NCBI RefSeq assembly: GCF_963583255.1
Contig: NC_084815.1
Coordinates: 4,529,056-4,593,055, forward strand
Length of the DNA stretch: 64,000 nucleotides
Direction of reading: 5' to 3'
Source of the DNA: Pyrus communis
Lineage: Eukaryota; Streptophyta; Magnoliopsida; Rosales; Rosaceae
Shown: positions 1-11,799 of the stretch, piece by piece
How the letters are laid out: the number at the start of each line of letters is the position of its first letter
How positions within the stretch are numbered: the first letter of the stretch is position 1
Program-made: the position numbers and the translations under genes
Notes under the pieces: model-generated
What the model was told of the DNA's origin: nothing
Database searches by the model: none
Seen by the model: only the letters and a program-made list of their open reading frames with translations

Positions 1-974
1 TGAAAGCTTAATTCTAGAAGAAGAAAACTTCTATAAAAGACAATAGAAGGATTAGAGAAAGGGACATTGATCAACTCAAGCCACAAAGACTTCTAAAAGC
101 TCTGCAGCCAACTTTTCCATTATTCCTTTTGTATCTCAAACGTTCCTTTGTATCTATACCTCTGCTACTTCCCTTTTATAGTATCCATTCCCTTTGTAGA
201 ACCCCTTCAATAATACATGGCCAGCAATTGCACGAACTTGCCCAAATAGGTTGAAAATTTGCCTGATGGCTTGTATATGTCATTATTTTCTTGTTATTGT
301 CATTATGCTTTGTTTATTACTCATATTATTAATGTTTTTTAAACATTTGCTAGAATATTCCTTTGTTTATGTATTGTGCTTTATTTTTCGGCACCTTTCT
401 TTACCCAAAGATTGCTGACTGGTTCGAAGTCTCTTTCCATCAGTTTGTGATCCTTGTTCTTTGGTATTTAACACAATGAAATTATAAAGTCCTTGTCTTT
501 AAGGCATAGAAAAGAACCTAAGTATAGATTTAACCCCTCCAGAATAACAATACTTTGAGAGAAGGCTTATTAACAACTTAAAAAACAAACAATCTATTGG
601 TCTTGGCCAGTAGCGGTATGCCTGGAAAAAATCACCATTTTTACAAGAGAGACTATTAGCCTACTCAAGATTGACTAAGACACATTATGCTAACAAGAGT
701 TCACCACTCCATCCCAACAGTCTGTATCCTTACATTTGGTCAACTGTTTTTTAATCCAAACTTCCAAACCCTTATTTTTCACTTGCTTGGCATCAACCGT
801 AACAACGGATATATGACCGATTGTAAGAGTCAACCCCCTGTTATTGTCGACGTCCAATGACATTTTATACTCCCACACCAACTCTCATTCCCATTTTCTT
901 TGTACTTGGAAACAAAACATTGGTTCTTAATTTCTGTTCTTACCTAACTTCTTGTGTTACTCCTGTTCACACCA
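1..974 (+). promoter_or_regulatory. Promoter and long leader of small-protein gene, unit A
   Basis: A TATA box (TATAAAA) lies at 32-38. It is followed by about 935 bases without a convincing gene before the ATG at 975. The same TATA box and leader recur before the small-protein genes of units B (7195-7201) and C (9361-9367), which supports a conserved promoter and transcribed leader. The leader may contain an intron (a possible AG/GTTGAA donor lies near 250), but I could not fix its borders. Short ORFs here are not conserved between copies. Confidence 0.5.
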
Positions 975-1160
975 ATGGCTTTATCTAGGCTTCCTCCAAA
1001 GAGAGGCCAGGTCAAAGTTAAGATAGTGTCCAGCCTTGTCAAGTTGGCAGTGAGAGTAGCTTCAAAAGTCGGGAGGGGGTTGAGCTGCCGTAGAAAGGTG
1101 GCGACACAGGTTGTGCAGGCGCCTGTGCAGCCGGATAGCGATCAAATTAATCGCGTGTAG
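975..1160 (+). CDS. Small strongly basic protein, 61 aa, intact copy (unit A)
   Basis: I do not recognise the family. The protein has 61 residues with about 13 Lys/Arg against 2 Asp. Residues 13-35 alternate Val/Ile/Leu with Lys/Arg (VKVKIVSSLVKLAVRVASKV), which suggests a cationic amphipathic helix. A Cys-Arg-Arg-Lys patch at 38-41 and a Gln/Pro-rich tail ending QINRV follow. There is no obvious signal peptide. I chose the ATG at 975 because ATG-GCT at this place is present in every copy, while the upstream in-frame ATG at 954 is not. A likely poly(A) signal AATAAA lies at 1325-1330. It belongs to a unit with the actin copy and the phytocyanin gene downstream. Copies G1 and G2 are also intact; B, C and D are broken. 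Function is unknown. Confidence 0.6.
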   Translation: MALSRLPPKRGQVKVKIVSSLVKLAVRVASKVGRGLSCRRKVATQVVQAPVQPDSDQINRV

Positions 1161-3395
<2,235 letters not shown>

Positions 3396-3859
3396 TCCCG
3401 CAAACAAAGCAAGGGGGGAACAAAGAATCTACACAACAGATTTTGTACTACAGAAAGGCTTCTTCTATTCAAGTGGTTGCGGAATTTCTTTTTGTATTCA
3501 TTTTCGAATTTCATTCATGTCGATTTCTCTGTGTTTGTTATGACGGGACATGAGCATGGAGGCGAGCAAATTATGATTAAGATTCAATTTTTTCATTACT
3601 AGTGCTTTGTTGTAGAGAAATTATGTATTGTTACTGATTTGGTTTGGTTGAAGTCAAAAATCCCCTTCACAACTCTTTTTGTTGTTCTACATCTCTCATC
3701 TTATAGCTTTGCTCATGATAAAAATCAAATAAATATATATGTAATCTAAATAATCTTTTCATTTATGTAAAGATGAACCACAGTGTATGTTGAAAACAAC
3801 TGAAACGAATGAAAGTAAAAATTCATATACAATCAATCCGAATAAAATAAAGAATACAT
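3396..3859. other. Actin 3' UTR and convergent intergenic region
   Basis: The actin 3' UTR (about 3396-3640) and the 3' end of the convergent phytocyanin gene meet here. The sequence is conserved in units C, D and H. No further gene is seen. Confidence 0.5.
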
Positions 3860-4486
3860 TTAAACTACTTGGGAGCTCTTCTCGGCTTGGAACATGGATT
3901 CATTTAAACGGCGGTAGATAAAATGCGAAACCCAAGCCACCAACATAAGAAGCGCGGTAGCAGCCCCACCGACCATCACAAGATTAAGAACCGGGAGCGG
4001 TCGTGTGATTTTTGAGCTTGGCGACATTGCTTTGGCATTAGAAGGAGAACCTAATGGCGCGGATGGAGAAGGAGAGGGGCTTGGACTAACCACTGGATCT
4101 TCTATTTCGAGGGCATTGATCTTGATTTTAATCTTTTGGCCGGCTTTGCAGTGACCAGGTTCACCGCAAATAACATAGTAGGTGCCGGGTATATCAAAAG
4201 TTAAGGCGGTGAAGGTACCGTAATGAGATAGAGGAAGTGATGGAATGCAATAGTCATAATCTGCTTGAGTGACTATCATCACAAAATCATATTCATGTTT
4301 GTAATTAAATATGAACTCGTCGCCCACATAGAATTTTTTCGATGAAGCCCACTTGTTGTAATCAACCGCGCCACTGTCAGTCCACCCTTGCAAATCGCCG
4401 CCAACCGTATAAACGGTAGCGGAACAAGCACCAAAGAAGATCATCATAATGATGAAATTCACGGCAGCAGTGTTTCTTAGAGCCAT
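3860..4486 (-). CDS. Phytocyanin / early-nodulin-like protein, 208 aa (unit A)
   Basis: The architecture is that of a cell-surface phytocyanin. There is a signal peptide (residues 1-23, ending GACSA), a plastocyanin-like domain (about 24-125, with YTVGGDLQGW, FYVGDEFIFNY and CGEPGHCKAGQK), and a Ser/Pro repeat (SPSPSPSPS, about 134-142) typical of arabinogalactan glycosylation. A hydrophobic stretch (about 165-190) is followed by a basic YRR and a short tail. Cys80 and Cys113 fit the family disulfide. Of the type-1 copper ligands, Cys107, His112 and a stellacyanin-like Gln117 are present, but the first His is replaced by Asp67 (YDFV). Copper binding is therefore doubtful, as in early-nodulin-like proteins. 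The tail after the hydrophobic segment is unusual for a GPI signal and may mean a true membrane span. I chose the MAL start because it is conserved in all four copies; an in-frame ATG exists at 4504. The gene appears to have no intron. Confidence 0.85.
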   Translation of the reverse strand: MALRNTAAVNFIIMMIFFGACSATVYTVGGDLQGWTDSGAVDYNKWASSKKFYVGDEFIFNYKHEYDFVMIVTQADYDYCIPSLPLSHYGTFTALTFDIPGTYYVICGEPGHCKAGQKIKIKINALEIEDPVVSPSPSPSPSAPLGSPSNAKAMSPSSKITRPLPVLNLVMVGGAATALLMLVAWVSHFIYRRLNESMFQAEKSSQVV

Positions 4487-4640
4487 GACTAAAACAGTAA
4501 ACAATAAACAAGCAATTAGGAAAGCAGACAGCAGAAAGCAGAATGAATGAATGAAATTTAGATGAAGGGAAATAATGCGTGAGCATGCGTAATATATAGA
4601 TAGATATATATAGTTAGTGTCCCAAACGGAAAATGTTTCC
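4487..4640 (-). promoter_or_regulatory. Promoter/5' UTR of phytocyanin A
   Basis: Read on the - strand, an AT-rich TATA-like tract lies at about 4590-4613, roughly 105-125 bases before the start codon. It contains GATA repeats whose number differs between the phytocyanin copies. The tract and the flanking sequence are shared by copies A, C and I. Confidence 0.5.
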
Positions 4641-4887
4641 CAAATCCAGTTGGAAAACGGTTTATAAAATCAGACAAGTAATAGGAATTCCATTTAGGAA
4701 TAATATTGCCCACGCTTAATTAATAATCGAATTCCAATTTTCTGGCGTTTTGTTGGCTGCTTTTGCTTCCAACTTCTGCTCGTTTCCATGTATGATGAAA
4801 CATTTCATTTTATTATAAATCATAGTGAAGAAGTGAGAATCGAACTCGGGTCTCTGGATTGCATGATGCAAATTTAGTGCATAAAAA

Positions 4888-6383
4888 GTGATAGAGATTT
4901 TACCACCTGCAAAAGTAGGGATAAAACACTTAAAAATACTTACAAGAGTACAATGTTATCGTAGTATAATAGCTTAAGCAAGGTCGTTCTCCACAATGAT
5001 TGAATGAATAATTTATGTAAATACCAAATCTTAATTAATTATTTGAAAACAAAGTTTGGAAGAGGTTGATTTTATTACCTAAAATATTAAAAACGAATTT
5101 AATTAAAAACAATTAAATAAATTGGCAAAGTATACAATTAAATAAATTGGCAAAGTAAAGGATACAAAAGAAAATAGCTTTGAAAATAAATTTGAGCACT
5201 AGGTTCCGCCGTCACTTTAACAATCCTACGTAGTTCTTCCAATTACTTATGACTTACACATGCTTATTTAAAGGTTAGGTTTTCTTAATATATATCCTAC
5301 CTGGAACCTCCAACATAGAACGTATATCTAACATGCAACCCGTATGTGGCATCTAGATCGAATGTGAACATGCAGGACTCATTAAATTTTGTGAAAACCT
5401 TTTGAAAAACCATATAACCCTTGAGATGTGTCGTCCATCCTAAGAAGTTACACATATTAACCACAAGAAGCTAGCGCTAATTCCAGGGACAGACCTCTGT
5501 CAAAATTGATTACTTTTTTAAATATCCTAATGGAAGCCAATCATCAAGACAATTGGATAGTTTCAACAAGGTGATTAATAATTCAAAACTTGCATGCATA
5601 ATATCATAAGCACATTGAAAAGAAACTACATATTCTTGCTAAGGCTCGTGGCTTCGCCTTAGCAAACGAAACTAGTTGCGAACAATCATAAAACAAAATA
5701 TTATTAAAAACATGGATAGAAAACACCTTGAAAATAAACTTGAATCTTCCAAAGTAGTGCGTCCCTAAATTTTATGTGTTCTCCTCTCTTTTCTTTAAAA
5801 AAAAAAAAAAAAAAAAAAAACCTAATGGCTGAAAAGTCTTATTTATGCTACTACAAAATAAAATCCTTACTAAAAAAGGTCTTCTAAAAACTAGGAAATG
5901 TAATAGAATAAGATAACTAAGAAATAAAAAGGTTTCTATTTAAATGGAAATTTGGATTTCTCAGACAATTCATCTTTTGACTGACCAAATCAACCCCGAT
6001 TTGGTTCCAAAAAGTCTCTTTTGAAAGTTGAAGATGTCCCCTACAAATCCTCAGAAGGAATCTTCCTCAAAATATGCTATCTGGACCTCCAAAATGCCCA
6101 AAACGTTCAAAAACGTCAATCTGGGAAAGTTGTGCGCTGAATCTTTATTTCATTGCCACGGTCAAACAGCTTGGTAGAAAAATCTGAAACTTTGATACAA
6201 TCATCTTGAAAGACTCACGAACATTCTTCAATTAGAATCATTCCAAAATTCATCCATTTGATCACTTTTTGCTCCAGGAAGTTAAATGTCCTACATTGAA
6301 AATATAATCCAAAGTATCAAAATTCTACCAAAATAACCAATAAATTAATACTAAAGGGTAAAATATATGATATAATATGGACT
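4888..6383. mobile_element. 1.5-kb unclassified insertion in unit A
   Basis: Units C and I read straight through this point (for example AGTGCTTAAAAAGATTC near 12,820), while unit A carries 1,496 extra bases. They are flanked by CATAAAAA at 4880-4887 and at 6384-6391, an 8-bp direct repeat that looks like a target-site duplication. An 8-bp duplication suits a hAT-type transposon, but I see no clear terminal inverted repeats and no coding potential. It contains a run of more than 20 A near 5800. I do not recognise the family. Confidence 0.55.
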
Positions 6384-6960
6384 CATAAAAAAGATTCCAA
6401 TTTCTCATTAGCATATGAGAAAAAGAAGAGGAATTTATCCAATCTATTTGTACTAATTGTAGCAAAAGACTTAATAACTTGTTCAAATTTATTAGACAAT
6501 AATTTTTTTTTTTTTGAATAAACGATATTATCTACATTGAGGGAGTGGAGGAGTGGGCTAAGACTCACAATGGCTAACAATAATGTGATTCAAATTCACT
6601 ACCACTACCAATACCCAGTCTATATGCCGAATGAGCACTACAATATATGCCCATAATATAAATAGGCATGTAGAAAACGGGAGTGAGACATATGCACTTT
6701 CATTAGGTTTTTTTTTTTCCTTCTTTCTCTTGTCTTTATCATTAAATAAAGTTATTAAATGACTTTTAGTTGAAATTCAAAGTTTTAAAGTCATTTTCAT
6801 TAATTTCTTTTTCATTTTTTAACTATATTTAACTGTATGTGTTTGGACCATAATTAAACAAATTGGGCCTGGCAAAGGCTTAACGTCATTTTAAACTCAT
6901 ACTTGTTATTTTGGGTATTTATTTTAGTAAAAATGAACAATGGCTGACCCAAAATTCAAA
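6384..6960. other. Unit tail with 3'-part of a SINE
   Basis: This stretch matches the region after phytocyanin C (about 12,826-13,300), so it is the shared tail of the unit. From about 6503 to 6605 it contains a T-run followed by ACGATATTATCTACATTGAG and a CACAATGG...TAATGTG segment. This is the reverse complement of the 3' part of the SINE at 8,631-8,810, truncated before its promoter boxes. No gene is seen. Confidence 0.5.
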
Positions 6961-7201
6961 AGTACTTTGACGTGGCAGGTTTGGGCAGCGAGCTCACCCT
7001 CGTTCACACAAACAAAAAAAAGTTTACTCAGACAAGTTTCTCAAAGAAAAGTGCTTCAAGATCTGTAAATTCAAGAGGATCAAAGCTTGAGTATCCAAGA
7101 AAGGGCTCACCCCTTGACGAACGTCACATCTCCAACTTGGATGAAAGAGAATGAATCGAGTTAGAAAATCTTAATTCTAGAAGAAGAAAACTTCTATAAA
7201 A
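6961..7201 (+). promoter_or_regulatory. Upstream region and TATA box of unit B
   Basis: Sequence from about 6,970 is conserved upstream of unit C (about 8,950-9,340). That copy has a MITE inserted in it. The TATA box TATAAAA is at 7195-7201. An ACGTGG core (6970-6975) resembles a G-box/ABRE. The short ORF that spans this part is not conserved and is not called. Confidence 0.45.
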
Positions 7202-8138
7202 GGCAACAGAAGGATTAGAGAAAAGGATAGTGATCAACTCAAGCCAAAAAGACTTCTAAAAGCTCTACAACTTACTTTTCAATTATTCCTTTTTTATCTC
7301 AAACATTCCTTTGTATCTATACCTCGACTACTTCCCTTTTGTAGTATCGATTCCCGTTGTAGAACCCCTTCAATAGCACATTGCCAGTCCTGCATGAACT
7401 TGCCAGACAAGCTTGGAAACTCGCCTAATGGCTTGTATTTGTCATTTATTTTCATGTTATTGTCATTATGCTTTGTTTATTACACATGTTATAAATGTTT
7501 CTTGAACATTTGCTAGTATATTCCTTTGTTTATGTACTGTGCTTTATTTTTCTGCATCTTCCCTTTACCCAAAGATTGCTGACTGGTTCAAAGTCTCCTT
7601 TGATCAATTTGTGATCCTTGTTCTTTGGTATTTAACATGAGAAAATTATAAAATCTTTGTCTTCAAGGCATAGAAAAGAAGGCCAGTTTCTTGTGGCACA
7701 AGTAAATGGCTTATTAACAATTTAAAACAAATGACATATTGGTCTTGGCCAGCATTGGCACGTTGGAAAAAATCACTATTTTTACAAAAGAGCCTATGAG
7801 CCTACTCAAGGCTTGACTATTGGCTAAGGCACCTTGTGCTAACAAGAGTTCACCACTCACTTTCAGAGGGAGGTTGCATGAGAATCCTTCATCCTTACAG
7901 TCTGTATCCTTAATTCCATTTGGTCAACAGTTTATTTAATCCAAAGTTCCAAACCCTTAGTTTTCACTGGCTTGGCATCAACTATAAACGGATATTTAAC
8001 CGATTGTAATAGTCAACCCCCTGTTATTATCGACATCCCATGACATTTTATCCACACCAACATTAAAAAGCTGTCTGATTCCCATTTTCTTCGTACTTGG
8101 AAACAAAACATTGGTTCTTAATTTATGTTCCCACACCA
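7202..8138 (+). other. Leader region of small-protein gene, unit B
   Basis: This is a non-coding leader homologous to 39-974. It shows small indels relative to units A and C. No gene is supported. Confidence 0.4.
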
Positions 8139-8325
8139 ATGGCTTTATCTAGGCTTCCTCCAAAAGAGAGGCCAGGTCAAAGTTAAGATATTATCCAGTC
8201 TTGTCAAGTTGGTGGTGAGAGTAGCTTTGAAAGTCGGGAGAGGGTTGAGCCGCCGTAGAAATGTGGCGACACAGGTTGTGCAGGCGCCTGTGCAGCCGGA
8301 TAGCGATCAAATTAATCACGTATAG
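8139..8325 (+). pseudogene. Small basic protein gene, frameshifted (unit B)
   Basis: This copy begins with the conserved ATG-GCT-TTA at 8139. One extra A (CCAAAAGAGAG where unit A has CCAAAGAGAG) shifts the frame after Pro8, and translation from this ATG stops at a TAA after 15 residues. The rest of the protein, including the basic amphipathic segment and the QIN end, stays open in the neighbouring frame. It could be read from an ATG at 8125 with a different N-terminus. No actin or phytocyanin follows it. Confidence 0.65.
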
Positions 8326-8344
8326 TTCATACCAGCATTGATGT

Positions 8345-8630
8345 GTTTAGCCTCATAAGGTTGGGATGAGGATCAGGAGATGTCCAACAATTCCCCATAA
8401 TTCAATTTTGTCAACTAAAAAAAGATTGGTATAATTTTGCAAAGGTGGGGAGACGAAAGGTGAAATCTTGAAAGAGGAGAATGGAAGTGGAATTTATGTG
8501 GTTGGTTAGCATTTTATATAGTTGGAGTTTTGGAGTTGCTTCATTTTCTAAATTATCAACCAGACTTAGTTTGGATTATATATATAAAAAAAAATTAAAA
8601 CTTTAATCTTCATATTTTAACTCTAAAATA
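8345..8630. other. Unit B breakpoint region, no gene
   Basis: After the small-gene copy, similarity to the other units is lost (GCCTCATAAGGTTGGG...). I see no coding potential in this short AT-rich stretch before the SINE. Confidence 0.35.
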
Positions 8631-8810
8631 GTCACTTAGTCTTACGGTCTAGTGATATTTCTCTTCACGTGTTAGTGAGAGGTCTTAGGTTCGATTCTTA
8701 CCAAAAGTGAGTTTGAATCACATTATTGCTAGTCATTGTAAGGCTAAGCTCATCCCTCCCACTTAGTGTAGAAAATATCATTTGTTAAAAAAAAAAAAAA
8801 CAAAAAAAAA
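8631..8810 (+). mobile_element. tRNA-derived SINE, full length
   Basis: The element starts at GTCACTTAG and has a tRNA-like internal promoter: a box-A-like GTCTAGTGATATT and a box B GGTTCGATTC at about 8690. It ends in an A-rich tail (about 8786-8810). Imperfect direct repeats flank it: CTCTAAAATA at 8621-8630 and CTCCAAAACA at 8811-8820. A very similar repeat is, to my recollection, common in Rosaceae; the family name was not checked. Confidence 0.7.
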
Positions 8811-9046
8811 CTCCAAAACATAAGGATTAATTTATTTCATTTTTAACTGTATGTCTGTCTGTGTTTGGATCATAATTAACTCATACTTGTGATTTTGGAT
8901 ATTTATTTTAGCATATATGAATAGTGGCTGGCCCATGATTCAAGTGTACTTTAGATGTGATATGTTTGGGCAGCGAGCTCACCATCGTTCGCACATAAAG
9001 AAAGCTTACTCAGCCGAGTTTCTCAAAGAAAAGTGCTCTACTGTGG

Positions 9047-9213
9047 GAGAAATTTTTAGGTGTACCGGGTACATCAAAAAATTTTGGTGTACCCTCACTC
9101 ATAATGGTTTGATTTTTATTTATTTATTGAGGGTACAAAAAGTGAGGGCACACCATTATGAGTGAGGGTACACCAAAATTTTTTGGTGTACCCAGTACAC
9201 CTAAAAATTTCTC
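9047..9213. mobile_element. Hairpin MITE, about 62-bp terminal inverted repeats
   Basis: The two ends are long, nearly perfect inverted repeats: GAGAAATTTTTAGGTGTACC at the left and its complement at the right. They extend inward to CATAATGG/CCATTATG, leaving a short AT-rich loop (about 9110-9150). Nine-base direct repeats flank it (CTACTGTGG at 9038-9046, CTGCTGTGG at 9214-9222, one mismatch). Unit B has the homologous region without the element. A 9-bp duplication suggests a Mutator-type MITE. It lies 46 bp from the left breakpoint of the 20-kb duplication. Confidence 0.75.
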
Positions 9214-9360
9214 CTGCTGTGGTAACATTTGTAAATTCAAGAGGATGAAAGCTTGAGTATCCAAGTGGGAGCTCATCCTTTGACAAACGTCACATCACCA
9301 ACTTGGATGAAAGAGAATGAGCCGAGTCATGAAAGCTTATTTCTAGAAGAAAAAAACTTC

Positions 9361-10302
9361 TATAAAAGGCAATAGAAGGATTAGAGAAAGGGACATTGAT
9401 CAACTCAAGCCACAAAGACTTCTAAAAGCTTTGCAGACAACTTTTCCATTATTCCTTTTGTATCTCAAACGTTCCCTTGTATCTATACCTCTGCTACTTC
9501 CCTTTTATAGTATCCATTCCCTTTGTAGAACCCCTTCAATAATACATGGCCCGCAATTGCATGAACTTGCCCGAATAGGTTGAAAACTTGCCTGATGGCT
9601 TGTATATGTCATTTATTTTCTTGTTATTGTCATTATGCTTTGTTTATTACTCATATTATTAATGTTTCTTAAACATTTGCTAGAATATTCCTTTGTTTAT
9701 GTATTGTGCTTTATTTTTCGGCACCTTTCTTTACCCAAAGATTGCTGACTGGTTCGAAGTCTCCTTCGATCAGTTTGTGATCCTTGTTCTTTGGTATTTA
9801 ACACAATAAAATTATAAAGTCCTTGTCTTTAAGGCATAGAAAAGAACCTAAGTATAGATTTAACCCCTCCAGAATAACAATACTTTGAGAGAAGGCTTAT
9901 TAACAACTTAAAAACAAACAATCTATTGGTCTTGGCCAGTAGCGGTATGCCTGGAAAAAATCACCATTTTTACAAGAGAGACTATTAGCCTACTCAAGAT
10001 TGACTAAGACACATTATGCTAACAAGAGTTCACCACTCCATCCCAACAGTCTGTATCCTTACATTTGGTCAACTGTTTTTTAATCCAAACTTCCAAACCC
10101 TTATTTTTCACTTGCTTGGCATCAACCGTAACAACGGATATATGACCGATTGTAAGAGTCAACCCCTGTTATTGTCGACGTCCAATGACATTTTATACTC
10201 CCACACCAACTCTCATTCCCATTTTCTTTGTACTTGGAAACAAAACATTGGTTCTTAATTTCTGTTCTTACCTAACTTCTTGTGTTACTCCAGTTCACAC
10301 CA
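9361..10302 (+). promoter_or_regulatory. TATA box and leader of unit C (copy 1)
   Basis: TATAAAA lies at 9361-9367. The following leader is nearly the same as that of unit A, which makes C the closest relative of A. No gene is seen in the leader. Confidence 0.45.
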
Positions 10303-10410
10303 ATGGCTTTATCTAGGCTTCCTCCAAAGAGAGGCCAGGTCAAAGTTAAGATAGTGTCCAGCCTTGTCAAGTTGGCAGTGAGAGTAGCTTCAAAAGTCGG
10401 GAGGCCGTAG
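10303..10410 (+). pseudogene. Small basic protein gene, truncated to 35 aa (unit C, copy 1)
   Basis: The reading frame is identical to unit A for the first 34 residues and keeps the amphipathic basic segment. A deletion of about 11 bases (GGGAGGCCGTAG where unit A has GGGAGGGGGTTGAGCTGCCGTAG) then brings in TAG after Gly-Arg-Pro. A second small deletion follows. A 35-residue cationic peptide could still be made, but the conserved Cys/Arg patch and tail are lost. Confidence 0.65.
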
Positions 10411-11269
10411 AAGGTGGCGACACAGGTTGTGCAGGCGCCTGTGCAGCCGGATAGGGATCAAATTAATCGCGTGTAGTTCATACGAGCGTTGATGTCCTTA
10501 GCTGCGCTGCATAATGTTATGGTAGCGTACTGCAGTACCATATGTATTAGTAGAGCAAATGCATGCTCTTAAAAATGCATGAGAAAGTTTGTAATACGGT
10601 GTGCTTTTGGTTTTATGTATTGATCCTACCATAAGTTCATAATAAAAAGTTATTTTTTCTTCTCACTCTTTATATTCTTATGGAGGATGGAGAGTCCTAT
10701 TCTTGTAGACGACGTACTCTTTGTTGTTCAGCTTGGCTTTTAGAGTACAGCGGTGTTTCACGAACATGAATTTCAAGCTATCTGTTATCTGGGTTCCAAA
10801 TTCAACCGTGCTTTTTGGAATGATCTAAGTATGCAACAGATATATCTAATGTATCTGTTTCAGTTTATCAAAATGTGGATGCAGCCTTAAGGGGATGACT
10901 CGTTGAAGAATGTAAAGTCTCCCGTCGGAAATCTTACAAAATAAAATACAATTTATGCTGACTGGTTCCGCTACTAATTAAGTGGAGACATTTCATATAA
11001 AACTCCACACCCTGTTTACTTAATTTTACCTGAGTTTTTCTTTTTCATTTATTCGTTTTATATTTTCACAAAAAATTTCTGCAATTTTAAGTACAGTTGT
11101 AAACTGAGCACTTATATGGGTAACAAGGTTGATCCAGTCGTGCAAATTTGAAGCCCTTTTTTATCCTAGAGAGTATCTATGACCATAAAGAACGACAATT
11201 CTTTGCAGTTGAAGCCGATAAACCGTCCATTTTGTCAGAAGGGTTAAAAACTCAAATATTTTTTTTGAT

Positions 11270-11400
11270 ATCATGAAGTGTGGTGTTGATATTAGGAAGC
11301 ATCTGTATGGAAATATTGTCCTCAGTGGAGGCTCCACTATGTTCCCTGGAATTGCTGATAGGATGAGCAAAGAGATTACAGCCTTGGCTCCATGTAGCAC
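11270..11400 (+). pseudogene. Actin fragment (unit C, copy 1)
   Basis: Only about 130 bases of the fourth actin exon remain, corresponding to [20 protein letters not shown] through SKEITALAP. At the left the homology starts abruptly at ATCATGAAG after unrelated DNA. At the right it jumps after GTAGCA into the actin 3' UTR (AACAGATTTTG...). Everything before and after in the gene is deleted. The frame stays open from the ATG at 11,273 through the former 3' UTR to 11,506 (77 codons). The same two junctions occur in the fragments at 24,747 and 27,528. Confidence 0.85.
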
Positions 11401-11799
11401 CAACAGATTTTGTATTACAGAAACGCTTCTTCTATTTAAGCAGTTATGGAATTTCCTTTTGTTTTCATTTTTGAATTCGATTCATGTCGATTTCTCTGTG
11501 TTATGACGGGACATGAGCATGGAGGCGAGCAAATTATGATTAAGATTCAATTTTTTTCGTTACTAGTTCTTTGTTACTGATTTGGTTTGGTTGAAGTCAA
11601 AAATCCCCTTCACAACTCTTTTTGTTGTTCTACATCTCTCATCTTATAGCTTTTCTCATGAAAAAAATCAAATAAATATATGTAATCTAAATAATCTTTT
11701 CATATATGTAAAGATGAACCGCAGTGTATGTTGAAAACAACTGAAACGACTGAAAGTAAAAATTCATATACAATCAATCCGAATAAAATAAAGAATACA

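Noticed and set aside
690..881. 63-codon ORF, and the 80-codon ORFs at 10,016 and 29,953
   Set aside because: They lie in the non-coding leader and are not conserved between units that differ by only a few indels.
4832..4855. tRNA gene suggested by GAGAATCGAACTCGGG
   Set aside because: Only a T-arm/box-B-like motif is present; no cloverleaf can be drawn. It is probably a repeat-derived fragment shared by all units.
6972..7154. 60-codon ORF upstream of unit B
   Set aside because: The homologous region before unit C does not keep the frame; it is promoter sequence.
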